Below are positions 42,336-52,279 of a stretch of DNA of 64,000 nt, piece by piece. The DNA is from Bradyrhizobium sp. AUGA SZCCT0158 (GTDB lineage: Bacteria > Pseudomonadota > Alphaproteobacteria > Rhizobiales > Xanthobacteraceae), in contig NZ_JAFCME010000019.1 in assembly GCF_018130065.1 (NCBI RefSeq), positions 1-64,000 on the forward strand, read 5' to 3'. Numbering within the stretch: position 1 is the stretch's first letter; every line of letters begins with the position of its first letter. The notes under the pieces are model-generated. The model was not told the origin of the DNA, made no database searches, and worked only from the letters and a program-made list of their open reading frames with translations. A program made the position numbers and the translations under genes.

Positions 42336-43845
42336 CGATTTTTCCGGACAAGGCGGGATGCGGTACGCCCGCGGCCCACAGATGCAACGCCGCATAAGCG
42401 CGCCACGGCCGCCAGCGCTCGCTGCGAACAAGCAATTCCGCAGGCGACGGGCGGCGCCCTTCACTGTCGGTCATCGCGCGGAGTAAACCGATGTCGGCGG
42501 CGGGGAACGCATCGGGTTCGCGCAGTTCGCGCATGGCGATGTATTGCGCGGTCCATTCGCCGATTCCCGGCAGCGCCCTCAGTTTCACGATCGCATCCTC
42601 AAGGCTGGCGCCGCGGCTGAAGATCGCGGGATCGGCCGAGATCGCCTGCGCCAGCGAGGTCACCGCCATCGCCCGCGCACCTGATATCCCGAGCGTTGTC
42701 AGATCGGAACTCGCAATCCGCGCCGCAAAGGGAAACAGATGGCTGAGACCTTCGCTCTCCGTCATCGCAGGCGGCAGCGGCTCGCCAAAGGCCTGCACCA
42801 GTTTGCCGAGCAGTTTGGTCGCGGCAGGAACCGTGATCTGATGGCCGAAGATCGCCCGCACCGCGAGCTCAAAGCCGTCCCACGCCCCGGGGACGCGCAA
42901 GCCTGGCCGGGCCGCGACCAGCGGCGCCAGCACGGGATCGAGCGCGAGATGCGCTCCGATCGTATCGGGATCGGCGGCGAGATCGAACACCCGGCGCACC
43001 CGCGCGATGATCTGCGGCAAGACCGCCATGTCGGGAAAGCGAACGCGGACGTCGATCCGGTTCTTCGGCGCAGGCACGACGCTGATCACGCCGCACTTGC
43101 CGCCGATCGCAATCGTGCGGCGATAGCTATCGCCGGCGACGACCTCGACGCCGGGAATGGCGCGGGCGGCGAGGAACGACATCATCGCGTCCCAATCATA
43201 GGGCGGCCGATACGGAAGACGAACCGACAGCGCGCCGGCTTCACGCCTGGTCTTGTCGCGGGAACGCCGCAATGCGGCCGGCGGACGCCCGAACAGCTCC
43301 AGAAAGGTTTCGTTGAAGCGGCGCACGCTGTTGAAGCCGGACGCCAGGGCGACCTCGGCCATCGGCAACGACGTTTCGTGGATCAACTGCTTGGCAAGCA
43401 GCACCCGTCGGGTTTGGGCCACCGCGATCGGCGAAGCCCCGACATGCTGACGGAACAGCCGCCGCAATTGCCGCCCGCCGACGCCGAGCCGGCTGGCCAG
43501 GCTCTCGACATCATCGTCATCGAGCCCGCCGGATTCGATCAATGCCAGCGCGCGCGAAACCGTGTTGGAGCTGCCGCGCCAGAACGCGAGGTCAGGCGAC
43601 ACTTCCGGCCGGCAGCGCAGGCAGGGACGGAAGCCGGCCTCCTGGGCTGCGGCCGCCGAAGCATAGAACGACACGTTCTCGAATTTCGGGGTGCGCGCCG
43701 GACAGATCGGCCGGCAATAGATGCCGGTGGTTTTGACGCCGACAAAGAGCCGCCCGTCGAACCTGATATCCCGGGTCGAAATCGCGCGGTAGCAAGCGGT
43801 ACGGTCCATATCCATCAGGAAATCATCCAATATCGTGCAGGGCAT
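42316..43845 (-). CDS. alkA: Ada-type regulator fused to AlkA 3-methyladenine DNA glycosylase
   Basis: The 509-residue protein has an Ada zinc domain with four cysteines (Cys44, Cys48, Cys75, Cys78; YCRPIC and CLRC), an AraC-type DNA-binding domain (about 105-195), the AlkA N-terminal domain, and the HhH glycosylase core (LPGIGEWTAQYIAMR, catalytic aspartate in FPAADIG). The zinc cysteine in Ada is methylated by phosphotriesters, which activates transcription. So this protein could sense damage, regulate, and remove 3-methyladenine. The start may be the ATG at 43815, nearer to GGATG. Ogt completes the system downstream. Confidence 0.92.
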   Translation of the reverse strand: MPCTILDDFLMDMDRTACYRAISTRDIRFDGRLFVGVKTTGIYCRPICPARTPKFENVSFYASAAAAQEAGFRPCLRCRPEVSPDLAFWRGSSNTVSRALALIESGGLDDDDVESLASRLGVGGRQLRRLFRQHVGASPIAVAQTRRVLLAKQLIHETSLPMAEVALASGFNSVRRFNETFLELFGRPPAALRRSRDKTRREAGALSVRLPYRPPYDWDAMMSFLAARAIPGVEVVAGDSYRRTIAIGGKCGVISVVPAPKNRIDVRVRFPDMAVLPQIIARVRRVFDLAADPDTIGAHLALDPVLAPLVAARPGLRVPGAWDGFELAVRAIFGHQITVPAATKLLGKLVQAFGEPLPPAMTESEGLSHLFPFAARIASSDLTTLGISGARAMAVTSLAQAISADPAIFSRGASLEDAIVKLRALPGIGEWTAQYIAMRELREPDAFPAADIGLLRAMTDSEGRRPSPAELLVRSERWRPWRAYAALHLWAAGVPHPALSGKIDEREAA

Positions 43846-43873
43846 GTCCCGCGCTTTGCGCGCGGATACCCGC

Positions 43874-44353
43874 TCAGTTCTCGAAAATCAGGCAAGTCGT
43901 GGTGCCGTGCGCGAGCAAACGTCCCTTGCTATCCGTGATGCGTCCTTCCGCGGTGCCGACCCGCCGGCCGCTGCTGAGCACGATGCCCTCGGCCCTGATC
44001 GTGCCGGTCCCGGACGTAATCGGTCGCACCATCGAAATCTTGAACTCCAGCGTCGTCGAGCCCAGACCTTTCTCCAGGGTCGACTGAATGGCCAGCCCCA
44101 TGCAGCTGTCGAGCAGCGTGGCCGAGAAGCCGCCATGCGCGGTGCCGGCCGGGTTGAGGTGGTCGTCACTCGGTTCGGCGGTGATGACCACGCGCCCGCT
44201 CGCGGCTTCGGTGACATCGTAGCCCAGTGTGCGCGCGATCGTGTTGAGGGGCAGCGTGCCATCGGCGAGCCCCTGGCCAAATTCCAGGCCACTCATTTCC
44301 TTGCGCCTGACGACACTGACGGTGCCGTATGTTCTGTCGGTACGCATTCCCAT
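43874..44353 (-). CDS. PaaI/hotdog-family acyl-CoA thioesterase
   Basis: The 159-residue hotdog-fold protein has HGGFSATLLDSCMG, in which the histidine and aspartate are placed as in PaaI-type thioesterases. It would hydrolyse acyl- or aromatic acyl-CoA esters in the cytoplasm. The ATG at 44353 has GGAG 5 bases upstream. A longer frame starting at 44677 overlaps the DUF1304 gene on the other strand and is not accepted. It is separate from the catabolic island, so no pathway is assigned. Confidence 0.85.
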   Translation of the reverse strand: MGMRTDRTYGTVSVVRRKEMSGLEFGQGLADGTLPLNTIARTLGYDVTEAASGRVVITAEPSDDHLNPAGTAHGGFSATLLDSCMGLAIQSTLEKGLGSTTLEFKISMVRPITSGTGTIRAEGIVLSSGRRVGTAEGRITDSKGRLLAHGTTTCLIFEN

Positions 44354-44522
44354 TGATTCTCCGCGCTGTCGCTCGATCGAAGCATCTGATATCGCGCCCC
44401 ACCTGTCTCGCGGTTTTCGGACCTCATCATTTTCTGCGAAATATCGGCACGGCGCCGCACTTTTCACGCTGAGCGTGCTAGCGTCCACCCGAATTCCGCT
44501 GTCGGTTTTTGGGGACCGCCAC

Positions 44523-44885
44523 ATGATGCTTACCGCCAATTGTCTGGTCGCGGTGGTCGCCGCGCTGCATGTGTATTTTCTGGCGTTGGAGATGTTTCTT
44601 TGGGAAAAGCCGCTCGGCCTGAAGACTTTCCGCAATACTCCGGAGAAGGCGAAAGAGACGGCGGTACTGGCCGCCAATCAGGGCCTTTATAACGGCTTCC
44701 TCGCCGCCGGCCTCGTCTGGGGCCTGATCCATCCAAACCCGGGCTTCGCGTTCCAGATCAAGGCATTCTTCCTGCTCTGTGTGATCGTGGCAGGCGCTTA
44801 CGGCGCCGCGACCGTCAGCCGCCGGATCTTGTATGTACAGGCGGCGCCCGCGGCGCTCGCATTGATCCTGCTCTGGTTGGCGTAA
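44523..44885 (+). CDS. DUF1304 membrane protein
   Basis: The 120-residue protein has four predicted helices, starting MMLTANCLVAVVAALHVYFLALEMFLW and followed by KTFRNTPE, which is typical of the DUF1304 family (small membrane proteins of unknown role). The longer frame from 44229 includes sequence antisense to the thioesterase and is rejected. An ATG three bases later (44526) is possible. Confidence 0.85.
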   Translation: MMLTANCLVAVVAALHVYFLALEMFLWEKPLGLKTFRNTPEKAKETAVLAANQGLYNGFLAAGLVWGLIHPNPGFAFQIKAFFLLCVIVAGAYGAATVSRRILYVQAAPAALALILLWLA

Positions 44886-45174
44886 AGTGCATTTGCCGGC
44901 GGTGTCTTCGGTATCCCGTGCGGGTTCCAATTGCCCGCATCGTCTCATTCCCGAACGCGAGCAAGATTAGTGGATTCGTTTTGTGCAGTCCGCGTGGCTG
45001 CCTTCGGTTTAATCTCGATTGACCGGGACTTGCGATAGTCAGCCTTTTCGCAAGCTCGCCTTGCATTGCAGCATCCGTTCCGCCACTATTGCAACCAGCG
45101 ATGGCGTCCACCGGGTCATATTAAGTCCCAAGACAAGATCATCGGCTCAATCAACACATGAGGAAACCAACAAT

Positions 45175-46401
45175 ATGAAGAATGGTATTTTCCATTTGGT
45201 CACCGGCACGGCGCTCGCGATCGCCCTGTCGGCTTCGTCGGCCTACGCGCAGAAGAAATACGACACCGGCGCGACCGACACCGAAATCAAGATCGGCCAG
45301 ACCGTGCCGTTCTCGGGCGCCTATTCCGTCTATGCCAATATCGGCAAGACGCAGGCCGCCTACATGAAGATGATCAACGACCAGGGCGGCATCAACGGCC
45401 GCAAGGTCAACCTGATCCAGTATGACGACGCCTACAGCCCGCCGAAGACGGTCGAGCAGATCCGCAAGCTCGTCGAGAGCGATGAAGTCCTCCTCACTTT
45501 CCAGGTCATCGGAACCGCGGCGAACGCCGCCGTGCAAAAGTATCTCAACGGCAAGAAGGTGCCGCAACTGTTCGCCGCCACCGGCGCGTCGAAGTTCACC
45601 GATCCCAAGAACTTCCCCTGGACCATGGGCTACAACCCGAACTACTTCGTCGAGGGTCGCATCTACGGCACGTACATTCTGAAGGAACATCCGGATGCCA
45701 AGATCGGCATCCTCTACCAGAACGACGATCTGGGTAAGGACTATGTCAACGGCCTGAAGGCCGGTCTTGGCGACAAAGCGGCAAAGATGATTGTGGCCGA
45801 GGCTTCCTATGAAGTCTCCGACCCGACCATCGATTCGCAAGTGCTGAAGATCAAGGACGCCGGCGCGACCCTGTTCTACAGTGCCACGACGCCGAAGCAG
45901 GCGGCGCAGGCGATCCGGAAGATCCACGAACTCGCCTGGAAGCCGGTGCACATCCTCGACATCAACGCCAGTCCGGTCAGCGCCACGCTGCAGCCGGCGG
46001 GCCTCGAAGCGTCGAAGGGCGTGATCAGCGTTCAGTACGGCAAGGATCCGGCCGATCCGACCTGGAAGGGCGATCCGGGCCTGCAGAAGTATCTCGACTT
46101 CATGGCGAAGTACTTCCCGGAAGGCGACAAGATGAACACGGTCAATACCTATGGCTATTCGACCGCACAGCTGCTCGTGCAGGTGCTCAAACAGTGCGGC
46201 GACAACCTGACGCGTGAAAACGTGATGAAGCAGGCGGCCTCGTTGAAGGACGTCGTGCTCGACCTCGCCCTGCCGGGCATGAAGATCAACACCGGCCCCA
46301 ACGATTACCGCGTCAACAAGCAGCTGCAGATGATGAAGTTCAATGGCGAGCGTTGGGAACTGTTCGGCCCGATCCTCGAGGACGCCGGCCCGGCGGGCTA
46401 G
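45175..46401 (+). CDS. HAAT-type ABC periplasmic binding protein, without adjacent transporter genes
   Basis: The 408-residue protein has a signal peptide (IFHLVTGTALAIALSASSAYA) and mature start QKKYDTGATDTEIKIGQTVPFSGAYS, a well-known pattern in this family. Two lobes are visible up to PSDPTIDSQVLKIKDAGA-like and later NTVNTYGYSTAQLLVQVLKQCG. GAGGAAA is 7 bases before the ATG. No permease or ATPase gene is near, and a strong terminator follows at 46426, so it is transcribed alone. It may work with a shared HAAT transporter. The 289 bases upstream have no other gene. Confidence 0.93.
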   Translation: MKNGIFHLVTGTALAIALSASSAYAQKKYDTGATDTEIKIGQTVPFSGAYSVYANIGKTQAAYMKMINDQGGINGRKVNLIQYDDAYSPPKTVEQIRKLVESDEVLLTFQVIGTAANAAVQKYLNGKKVPQLFAATGASKFTDPKNFPWTMGYNPNYFVEGRIYGTYILKEHPDAKIGILYQNDDLGKDYVNGLKAGLGDKAAKMIVAEASYEVSDPTIDSQVLKIKDAGATLFYSATTPKQAAQAIRKIHELAWKPVHILDINASPVSATLQPAGLEASKGVISVQYGKDPADPTWKGDPGLQKYLDFMAKYFPEGDKMNTVNTYGYSTAQLLVQVLKQCGDNLTRENVMKQAASLKDVVLDLALPGMKINTGPNDYRVNKQLQMMKFNGERWELFGPILEDAGPAG

Positions 46402-46425
46402 CCTCAACGTCCATCGATACGAACG

Positions 46426-46462
46426 ATCGGCGGTCCCTCGGGGCCGCCGATTTGTTTTTTTA
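46426..46462 (+). terminator. Rho-independent terminator after the orphan binding-protein gene
   Basis: ATCGGCGG (46426-46433) pairs with CCGCCGAT (46444-46451), extended inward by the TCCC/GGG bases to a short loop, and the hairpin is followed by TTGTTTTTTT. This is the clearest intrinsic terminator in the window, 25 bases past the stop codon. Confidence 0.85.
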
Positions 46463-46470
46463 AGGGCAGT

Positions 46471-46584
46471 CGTCATTGCCGGGCTCGACCCGGCAATCCA
46501 TCGTTCTTCATTTGAAGCTTCGCTTGATGGATGCGCGGGTCGTCTAGCGCGAAGACGCGCTTCGCGCTTCTGCCCGCGCATGAC
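46471..46584. repeat. Palindromic intergenic repeat, CGTCATTGCCGGG type
   Basis: CGTCATTGCCGGGCTCGACCCGGCAAT is a hairpin by itself and is paired with a second half that ends GCGCATGAC. Inner arms such as GAAGCTTCG and GCGAAGACGCGCTTCGC are also self-complementary. It fills the space between the orphan binding-protein terminator and the DUF1330 gene. Confidence 0.65.
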
Positions 46585-46607
46585 AAGTGGTGCAAACGGC
46601 GCCCCAG

Positions 46608-47030
46608 CTACGGGATCTCCCCAAACGTCTTGCCAACCGGCAACACGGCGTGCCGGATCAGCCGCGAATCCTCGACCGCGGCCTGGCGATGTTTCACCGC
46701 TTCCCGATAAACGGGGTCGCGGATCATCTCGGCGAAGGCGGCGACACTTGGATATTCGGCGATGAAGCAATGATCCCAGCGCTCTTCCGCCGGCCCGATC
46801 AGCATCAGTTCGAACCGCCCCTGCCAGACGATCCGCCCGCCGAGCCGTTCGAACACTGGCCCGCTTTCCCGTCCATACGCCGCATAGGCTTCCGCGCCTG
46901 ACGCCTTGCGCCCGTCGGGATAGGCAGCTTGTTCCCGCAGACGAACCAGATTGAGCATGTGGATCGGCCCCGGCCGGTCGTTGGCCCGAAATTGCGCGAA
47001 CACTTCCTTGGTCGGATCGATGTGGCCCAT
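46608..47030 (-). CDS. DUF1330-family protein
   Basis: The 140-residue protein has the DUF1330 pattern: MLNLVRLREQAAYPDG, then GRIVWQGRFELMLIGP and EYPSVAAFAEMIRDPVYREAVKHRQAAVEDS. This family is a ferredoxin-like fold of unknown activity. The ATG at 47030 has AGGGAGA upstream; the longer frame from 47099 adds a basic leader that overlaps a palindromic repeat and is rejected. Cytoplasmic; no partners can be inferred. Confidence 0.85.
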   Translation of the reverse strand: MGHIDPTKEVFAQFRANDRPGPIHMLNLVRLREQAAYPDGRKASGAEAYAAYGRESGPVFERLGGRIVWQGRFELMLIGPAEERWDHCFIAEYPSVAAFAEMIRDPVYREAVKHRQAAVEDSRLIRHAVLPVGKTFGEIP

Positions 47031-47062
47031 GGCGGGGTCTCCCTGCTGATTCTGCTCTCTTT

Positions 47063-47153
47063 TTTTGACGCGTTTTCTACCGCAGATAAGTATACGCAAT
47101 CTGCGTAAACTTGATTGCTATGCGAACCGGGATCCACTTCGCTTGAAAACGCT
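47063..47153. repeat. Palindromic repeat TTTTGACGCGTTTTCT...GAAAACGCT with an extra 43-base insert
   Basis: TTTTGACGCGTTTTCT (47063-47078) and GCGAACCGGGATCC...AAAACGCT (47122-47153) match the compact element at 55443-55493. Here the two halves are separated by about 43 bases containing TACGCA-ATC-TGCGTA, a small hairpin. It lies between DUF1330 and PBP1a genes. Confidence 0.75.
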
Positions 47154-47263
47154 ACGTTACCACGCGCCGCCGCACCTCCTAATCCCGCGTTAACCTCTCC
47201 GTAACCGACCCTTAAACTGCGGACGTTAGCTTGCGGCGGGCGGGATGTGAGCAGCGTTTGCGT

Positions 47264-49522
47264 ATGGCGTGGGGACGGAAAAAGACCGGCGGCCGCAAGG
47301 AACCGCAATTCGGGCTCGCCGCCGCGCTGAGCGAATTGCGGCTGTCGCCGCAGGACCGCGTCGCTGTGAGCGACGACAAGCCGAAGAAATCATCAGCCAA
47401 GCGCAAACCCGAAAACGAAGACGACGAGCCGCCGCGCGAGCGCAAGCCACGCGCAGGCCGTAGCGGCGCCAAGCGCCAGTCGAAATCGCGTGGCGGATTC
47501 CGGATCGGACGCCTGTTCTATTGGGGCGCGGTGCTCGGTCTGTGGGCCGCGATTGCGGTCGTCGGCGTCGTGATCTGGGTCGGCGCGCATCTGCCGGCGA
47601 TCCAGTCGCTGGCGATTCCGAAACGTCCGCCGACCATTCAGATCGTCGGCGTCGACGGCAGCGTGCTGGCCTCGCGCGGCGAAATGGCCGGCGCCAATGT
47701 CTCGCTGAAGGACTTGCCGCCCTACCTGCCGAAAGCCTTCATCGCGATCGAGGACCGTCGCTTCTATTCGCATTACGGCGTCGATCCGATCGGCATCGCG
47801 CGGGCGGCGGTCGCCAACGTCATGCATCGCGGCGTCTCGCAAGGCGGCTCGACACTGACCCAGCAGCTCGCGAAGAACCTGTTCCTGACGCAGGAACGCA
47901 CCATCACGCGCAAGCTGCAGGAAGTGGAACTCGCGATCTGGCTGGAACGCAAGCATTCCAAATCGGAAATCCTCGAACTCTATCTCAACCGCGTCTACTT
48001 CGGCTCCGGCGCCTATGGCGTCGAGGCCGCGGCGCAGCGCTATTTCGGCAAGTCCGCCAAGAACGTCACGATCGCGGAAGCCGCGATGCTGGCGGGCCTC
48101 GTCAAGTCGCCGTCGCGGCTGGCGCCGAACCGCAATCCGGAAGGCGCGGAGCAGCGCGCCCAGATCGTGCTCGCGGCGATGGCCGATGCCAAGTTCATCA
48201 CCGATGCGCAGGCGCAGGCCTCGATCGGCCATCCCTCCTACAATGTGAAACCGGTCGGCGCCGGCACCGTCAATTACGTCGCCGACTGGATCGGCGAAGT
48301 GCTTGACGATCTGATCGGCCAGATCGAACAGAGCATCGTGGTCGAGACCACGATCGACCCCAAACTGCAGAGCGTGGCGGAAGCCTCCATCATCGACGAA
48401 CTCGCCGCGAAGAGCGTGAAGTTCAACGTCACCCAGGGCGCGCTGGTGGCGATGACGCCTGACGGCGCGGTGCGCGCCATGGTCGGGGGGAGGAACTATG
48501 CCGAGAGCCAATATAACCGCGCGGTTACCGCCAAGCGCCAGCCCGGCTCGGCCTTCAAGCCGTTCGTCTATCTCACCGCGATCGAAGCGGGATTGACGCC
48601 TGAAACGATCCGGCAGGATTCGCCGATCGATATCAAAGGCTGGCGGCCTGAGAACTACACCCATGAATATTTCGGGTCGGTGACGCTGACCCAGGCGCTT
48701 TCGATGTCGCTCAACACGGTGGCGGTGCGCCTCGGCATCGAAGTCGGGCCTAAGAGCGTGGTGCGGACCGCGCATCGGCTCGGCATTTCCTCAAAGCTGG
48801 ACGCCAACGCCTCGATCGCGCTCGGCACCTCGGAAGTCTCCGTGCTCGAGCTGGTCGGCGCCTTTGCGCCATTTTCCAATGGCGGGCTCGGCGTTTCCCC
48901 GCATGTCGTGACCAAGATCCGCACCAATGAAGGCAAGGTGCTGTACAAGCGGCAGCCGGATCAGCTGAGCCAGGTGATCGAGCCGCGGCACGTCGCGATG
49001 ATGAACACCATGATGCAGGAGACGCTGCTGTCGGGCACCGCGCGCAAGGCGGAGCTTCCGGGATGGATGGCCGCCGGCAAGACCGGCACCAGTCAGGATT
49101 TCCGCGACGCCTGGTTCATCGGCTATACCGCAAACCTCGTCACCGGCGTCTGGCTCGGCAATGACGACAATTCGCCGACCAAGAAGGCCACCGGCGGCGG
49201 CTTGCCGGTCGAGGTCTGGACCCGCTTCATGCGATCGGCCCATCAGGGCGTGCCGGTTGCGAACCTGCCGAAATCACAGGCCGGCGGCGGCGGCCTGCTG
49301 TCAAATCTGTTCCCCGCCTCGCAGGTCAGCGCGCCGCCGCAGCCATCGTATCAGCCATCGGCGCAAGCGCCGGTGCCGCTTGCACCGAACCCCTCGGGCG
49401 GCGGCTATCGCCAGCCACCGACGCGCACGTCGGCGCCGCCGCCGAATCCATCGGCACGCCCTGAGGCGGCCGCTGGACTGGATGGATGGCTCATGGACCG
49501 CGTGTTCGGCGGGAATCGCTAG
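47264..49522 (+). CDS. mrcA: Class A penicillin-binding protein 1A
   Basis: The 752-residue protein has a short basic cytoplasmic segment, one membrane anchor (about residues 85-105), a glycosyltransferase domain with EDRRFYSHYGVD (catalytic Glu about 162) and QGGSTLTQQLAKN, and a transpeptidase domain with SAFK (serine about 429), SLN (about 482) and KTGTSQ (about 605). It polymerises and crosslinks peptidoglycan. The C-terminus is a long Pro/Ala/Gln-rich tail (about 680-735), which is not part of the enzyme domains. An upstream TTG at 47231 is possible but the ATG is preferred. Confidence 0.95.
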   Translation: MAWGRKKTGGRKEPQFGLAAALSELRLSPQDRVAVSDDKPKKSSAKRKPENEDDEPPRERKPRAGRSGAKRQSKSRGGFRIGRLFYWGAVLGLWAAIAVVGVVIWVGAHLPAIQSLAIPKRPPTIQIVGVDGSVLASRGEMAGANVSLKDLPPYLPKAFIAIEDRRFYSHYGVDPIGIARAAVANVMHRGVSQGGSTLTQQLAKNLFLTQERTITRKLQEVELAIWLERKHSKSEILELYLNRVYFGSGAYGVEAAAQRYFGKSAKNVTIAEAAMLAGLVKSPSRLAPNRNPEGAEQRAQIVLAAMADAKFITDAQAQASIGHPSYNVKPVGAGTVNYVADWIGEVLDDLIGQIEQSIVVETTIDPKLQSVAEASIIDELAAKSVKFNVTQGALVAMTPDGAVRAMVGGRNYAESQYNRAVTAKRQPGSAFKPFVYLTAIEAGLTPETIRQDSPIDIKGWRPENYTHEYFGSVTLTQALSMSLNTVAVRLGIEVGPKSVVRTAHRLGISSKLDANASIALGTSEVSVLELVGAFAPFSNGGLGVSPHVVTKIRTNEGKVLYKRQPDQLSQVIEPRHVAMMNTMMQETLLSGTARKAELPGWMAAGKTGTSQDFRDAWFIGYTANLVTGVWLGNDDNSPTKKATGGGLPVEVWTRFMRSAHQGVPVANLPKSQAGGGGLLSNLFPASQVSAPPQPSYQPSAQAPVPLAPNPSGGGYRQPPTRTSAPPPNPSARPEAAAGLDGWLMDRVFGGNR

Positions 49523-49614
49523 ACGCGCGGCGGCTCAAGAACAAAAACTGCGGAAACAACCCCATGCACGGTAAGCACGTGCTTGTTTTTGCTCAGTCCT
49601 GAATCGCGTAGCTT

Positions 49615-49737
49615 TGTAGCCCGGATAGGGCCAACGGGTCGCGCGAAGCGCGCCCGATGACGGCTCCACGCCATCCGGGATGAGCCCATCGGTTGCACGA
49701 CCGTCCCGGATTTCGCTGCGCTTCATCCGGGGTACGA
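49615..49737. repeat. Palindromic intergenic repeat, GTAGCCCGGAT type
   Basis: GTAGCCCGGATAGGG at the left is inverted with imperfections against CTTCATCCGGGGTACG at the right. Internal hairpins include GCGCGAAGCGCGC and GATGAGCCCATC. It lies between the PBP1a gene and the metallopeptidase gene. A weak hairpin with T tract (AAGCACGTGCTT then GTTTTT at about 49573-49590) precedes it and may be the PBP1a terminator. Confidence 0.7.
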
Positions 49738-49752
49738 TTGCCCGCGACTACC

Positions 49753-50508
49753 CTAATCCTCGACCCCGTAACGATGCAGATCGTTGCCGTGGGTGTCGAG
49801 CCAGGACTTGGCGCGCTCGACATGGCCGCAGACCTTCGCGACGACCCGCCAGAACCGCGGCGAATGGTTCATCTCAACCAGATGGGCGACTTCATGCGCA
49901 GCGAGATAGTCCAGCACAAAGGGCGGCGCGAGGATCAGCCGCCAGGAAAACGACAATGATCCGGCCGACGTGCAGGAGCCCCAGCGGCTCGATTGATCGC
50001 GGATCGACACCCGCTTGACCCTGACGCCGAGTTCTTCCGCATAGGCCAATGATGCCTTGTGCAGATCCTTGCGCGCTTCACGCTTGAGGTAATCATGGAC
50101 GCGGCGGTCCATGTGCTCGGCGCCGCCGGCGACACACAGAACCTTCTCGCCGCTGTCGCGGGTTTCGGTCCACACCGTGCCGCGCTCGCCGGCGCGATGC
50201 ACGATGCGATGCGGAACACCGCGGAGCGGTACCACTGTGCCAGCTTGAAACGGTGCGGCCTTCGGCAGGCGGCCGAGACGTGCGGCGATCCAGCCGCCAT
50301 GAAGCTGCGCAAAGTCCTTTGCTTCCACCAGCGTGCCGCGCGGCGGCATGGTCAGGATCGCCTCGCGATCGGTCGGATGAATGCGTAACGTGTAGCGGCG
50401 CGCGCGGCGGTGCCGGCGCAGCCGAATCGCAAAGAATTGCGAGCCGTGTTTGACCAAAAGAGTCGCGGGTTCGGCGGGCCGCCGATAGAGGAGGGCGCGA
50501 GTAGCCAT
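49753..50508 (-). CDS. YgjP/DUF45-like metallopeptidase
   Basis: This 251-residue protein contains HEVAH (His205, His209) followed by MNHSPRFW, giving the third metal ligand His215, the signature of the YgjP (M48/WLM-like) family. The region upstream, SSRWGSCTSAGSLSFSWRL, is a family hallmark, with QxSRWGSC conserved. The start at 50508 (MATRALL) is chosen although its ribosome site is weak; the longer frame from 50604 is unlikely. Such proteins are cytoplasmic zinc peptidases of unclear role. Confidence 0.88.
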   Translation of the reverse strand: MATRALLYRRPAEPATLLVKHGSQFFAIRLRRHRRARRYTLRIHPTDREAILTMPPRGTLVEAKDFAQLHGGWIAARLGRLPKAAPFQAGTVVPLRGVPHRIVHRAGERGTVWTETRDSGEKVLCVAGGAEHMDRRVHDYLKREARKDLHKASLAYAEELGVRVKRVSIRDQSSRWGSCTSAGSLSFSWRLILAPPFVLDYLAAHEVAHLVEMNHSPRFWRVVAKVCGHVERAKSWLDTHGNDLHRYGVED

Positions 50509-50636
50509 GTCTGACAGTCCGGGGGGCAAGAGTTCGCCCGGATTCTGCCATAACCGCTGCCACTCAAGCCGCCACTGAAACCGTTCGGCGCAAAAACAAA
50601 TCATTTGCCCAATATACAGGGGCTGGACTCTATTCC

Positions 50637-50730
50637 GCCCCTACCGGCAGGGGCTGGAACCAAAAATTTTAGGTAGAATCATCGTTCATAATCAGGTCCA
50701 AGAGATGAGTCTGAACTCATCCCTTCAGGG
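50637..50730. other. Intergenic hairpins 3' of phaZ
   Basis: The 294 bases between the metallopeptidase and phaZ genes have no gene. They hold GCCCCTACCGGCAGGGGC (50637-50654), the perfect hairpin GATGAGT-CTGA-ACTCATC (50704-50721) and CCCTTCAGGG (50721-50730). AGGGGCTGGA also occurs twice (50618 and 50649). One of these may end phaZ transcription; none has a strong T run. Confidence 0.45.
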
Positions 50731-50802
50731 ACCTGCGAATCCGGATTCTTTAAATCAATTCAGCGGCTTACATGCGCCGCCGAATCGACGCCAGGATTGC
50801 CG

Positions 50803-52152
<1,350 letters not shown>

Positions 52153-52219
52153 TGAATTCTAGACCCCTGTTTTGCGCCGCAGCATAGTGCCGAATGCGCA
52201 ATAACGCGTCAATGCACAC

Positions 52220-52237
52220 CTCCGTATATATACGGAG
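52220..52237. promoter_or_regulatory. Perfect 18-base palindrome upstream of phaZ
   Basis: CTCCGTATATATACGGAG at 52220-52237 is fully self-complementary. It lies 68 bases upstream of the phaZ ATG and about 42 bases past the ABC-2 permease stop codon. The symmetry and AT core fit a site for a dimeric repressor (e.g. TetR type) that controls phaZ. There is no regulator gene nearby. Confidence 0.6.
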
Positions 52238-52279
52238 CGAAACGGCCAAAAACCCCAGAAATACACGGGAATTTACGAC

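Noticed and set aside
45151..46770. 539-residue minus-strand frame over the orphan binding protein
   Set aside because: It runs through the binding-protein gene, its terminator and a palindromic repeat; not plausible as a gene.
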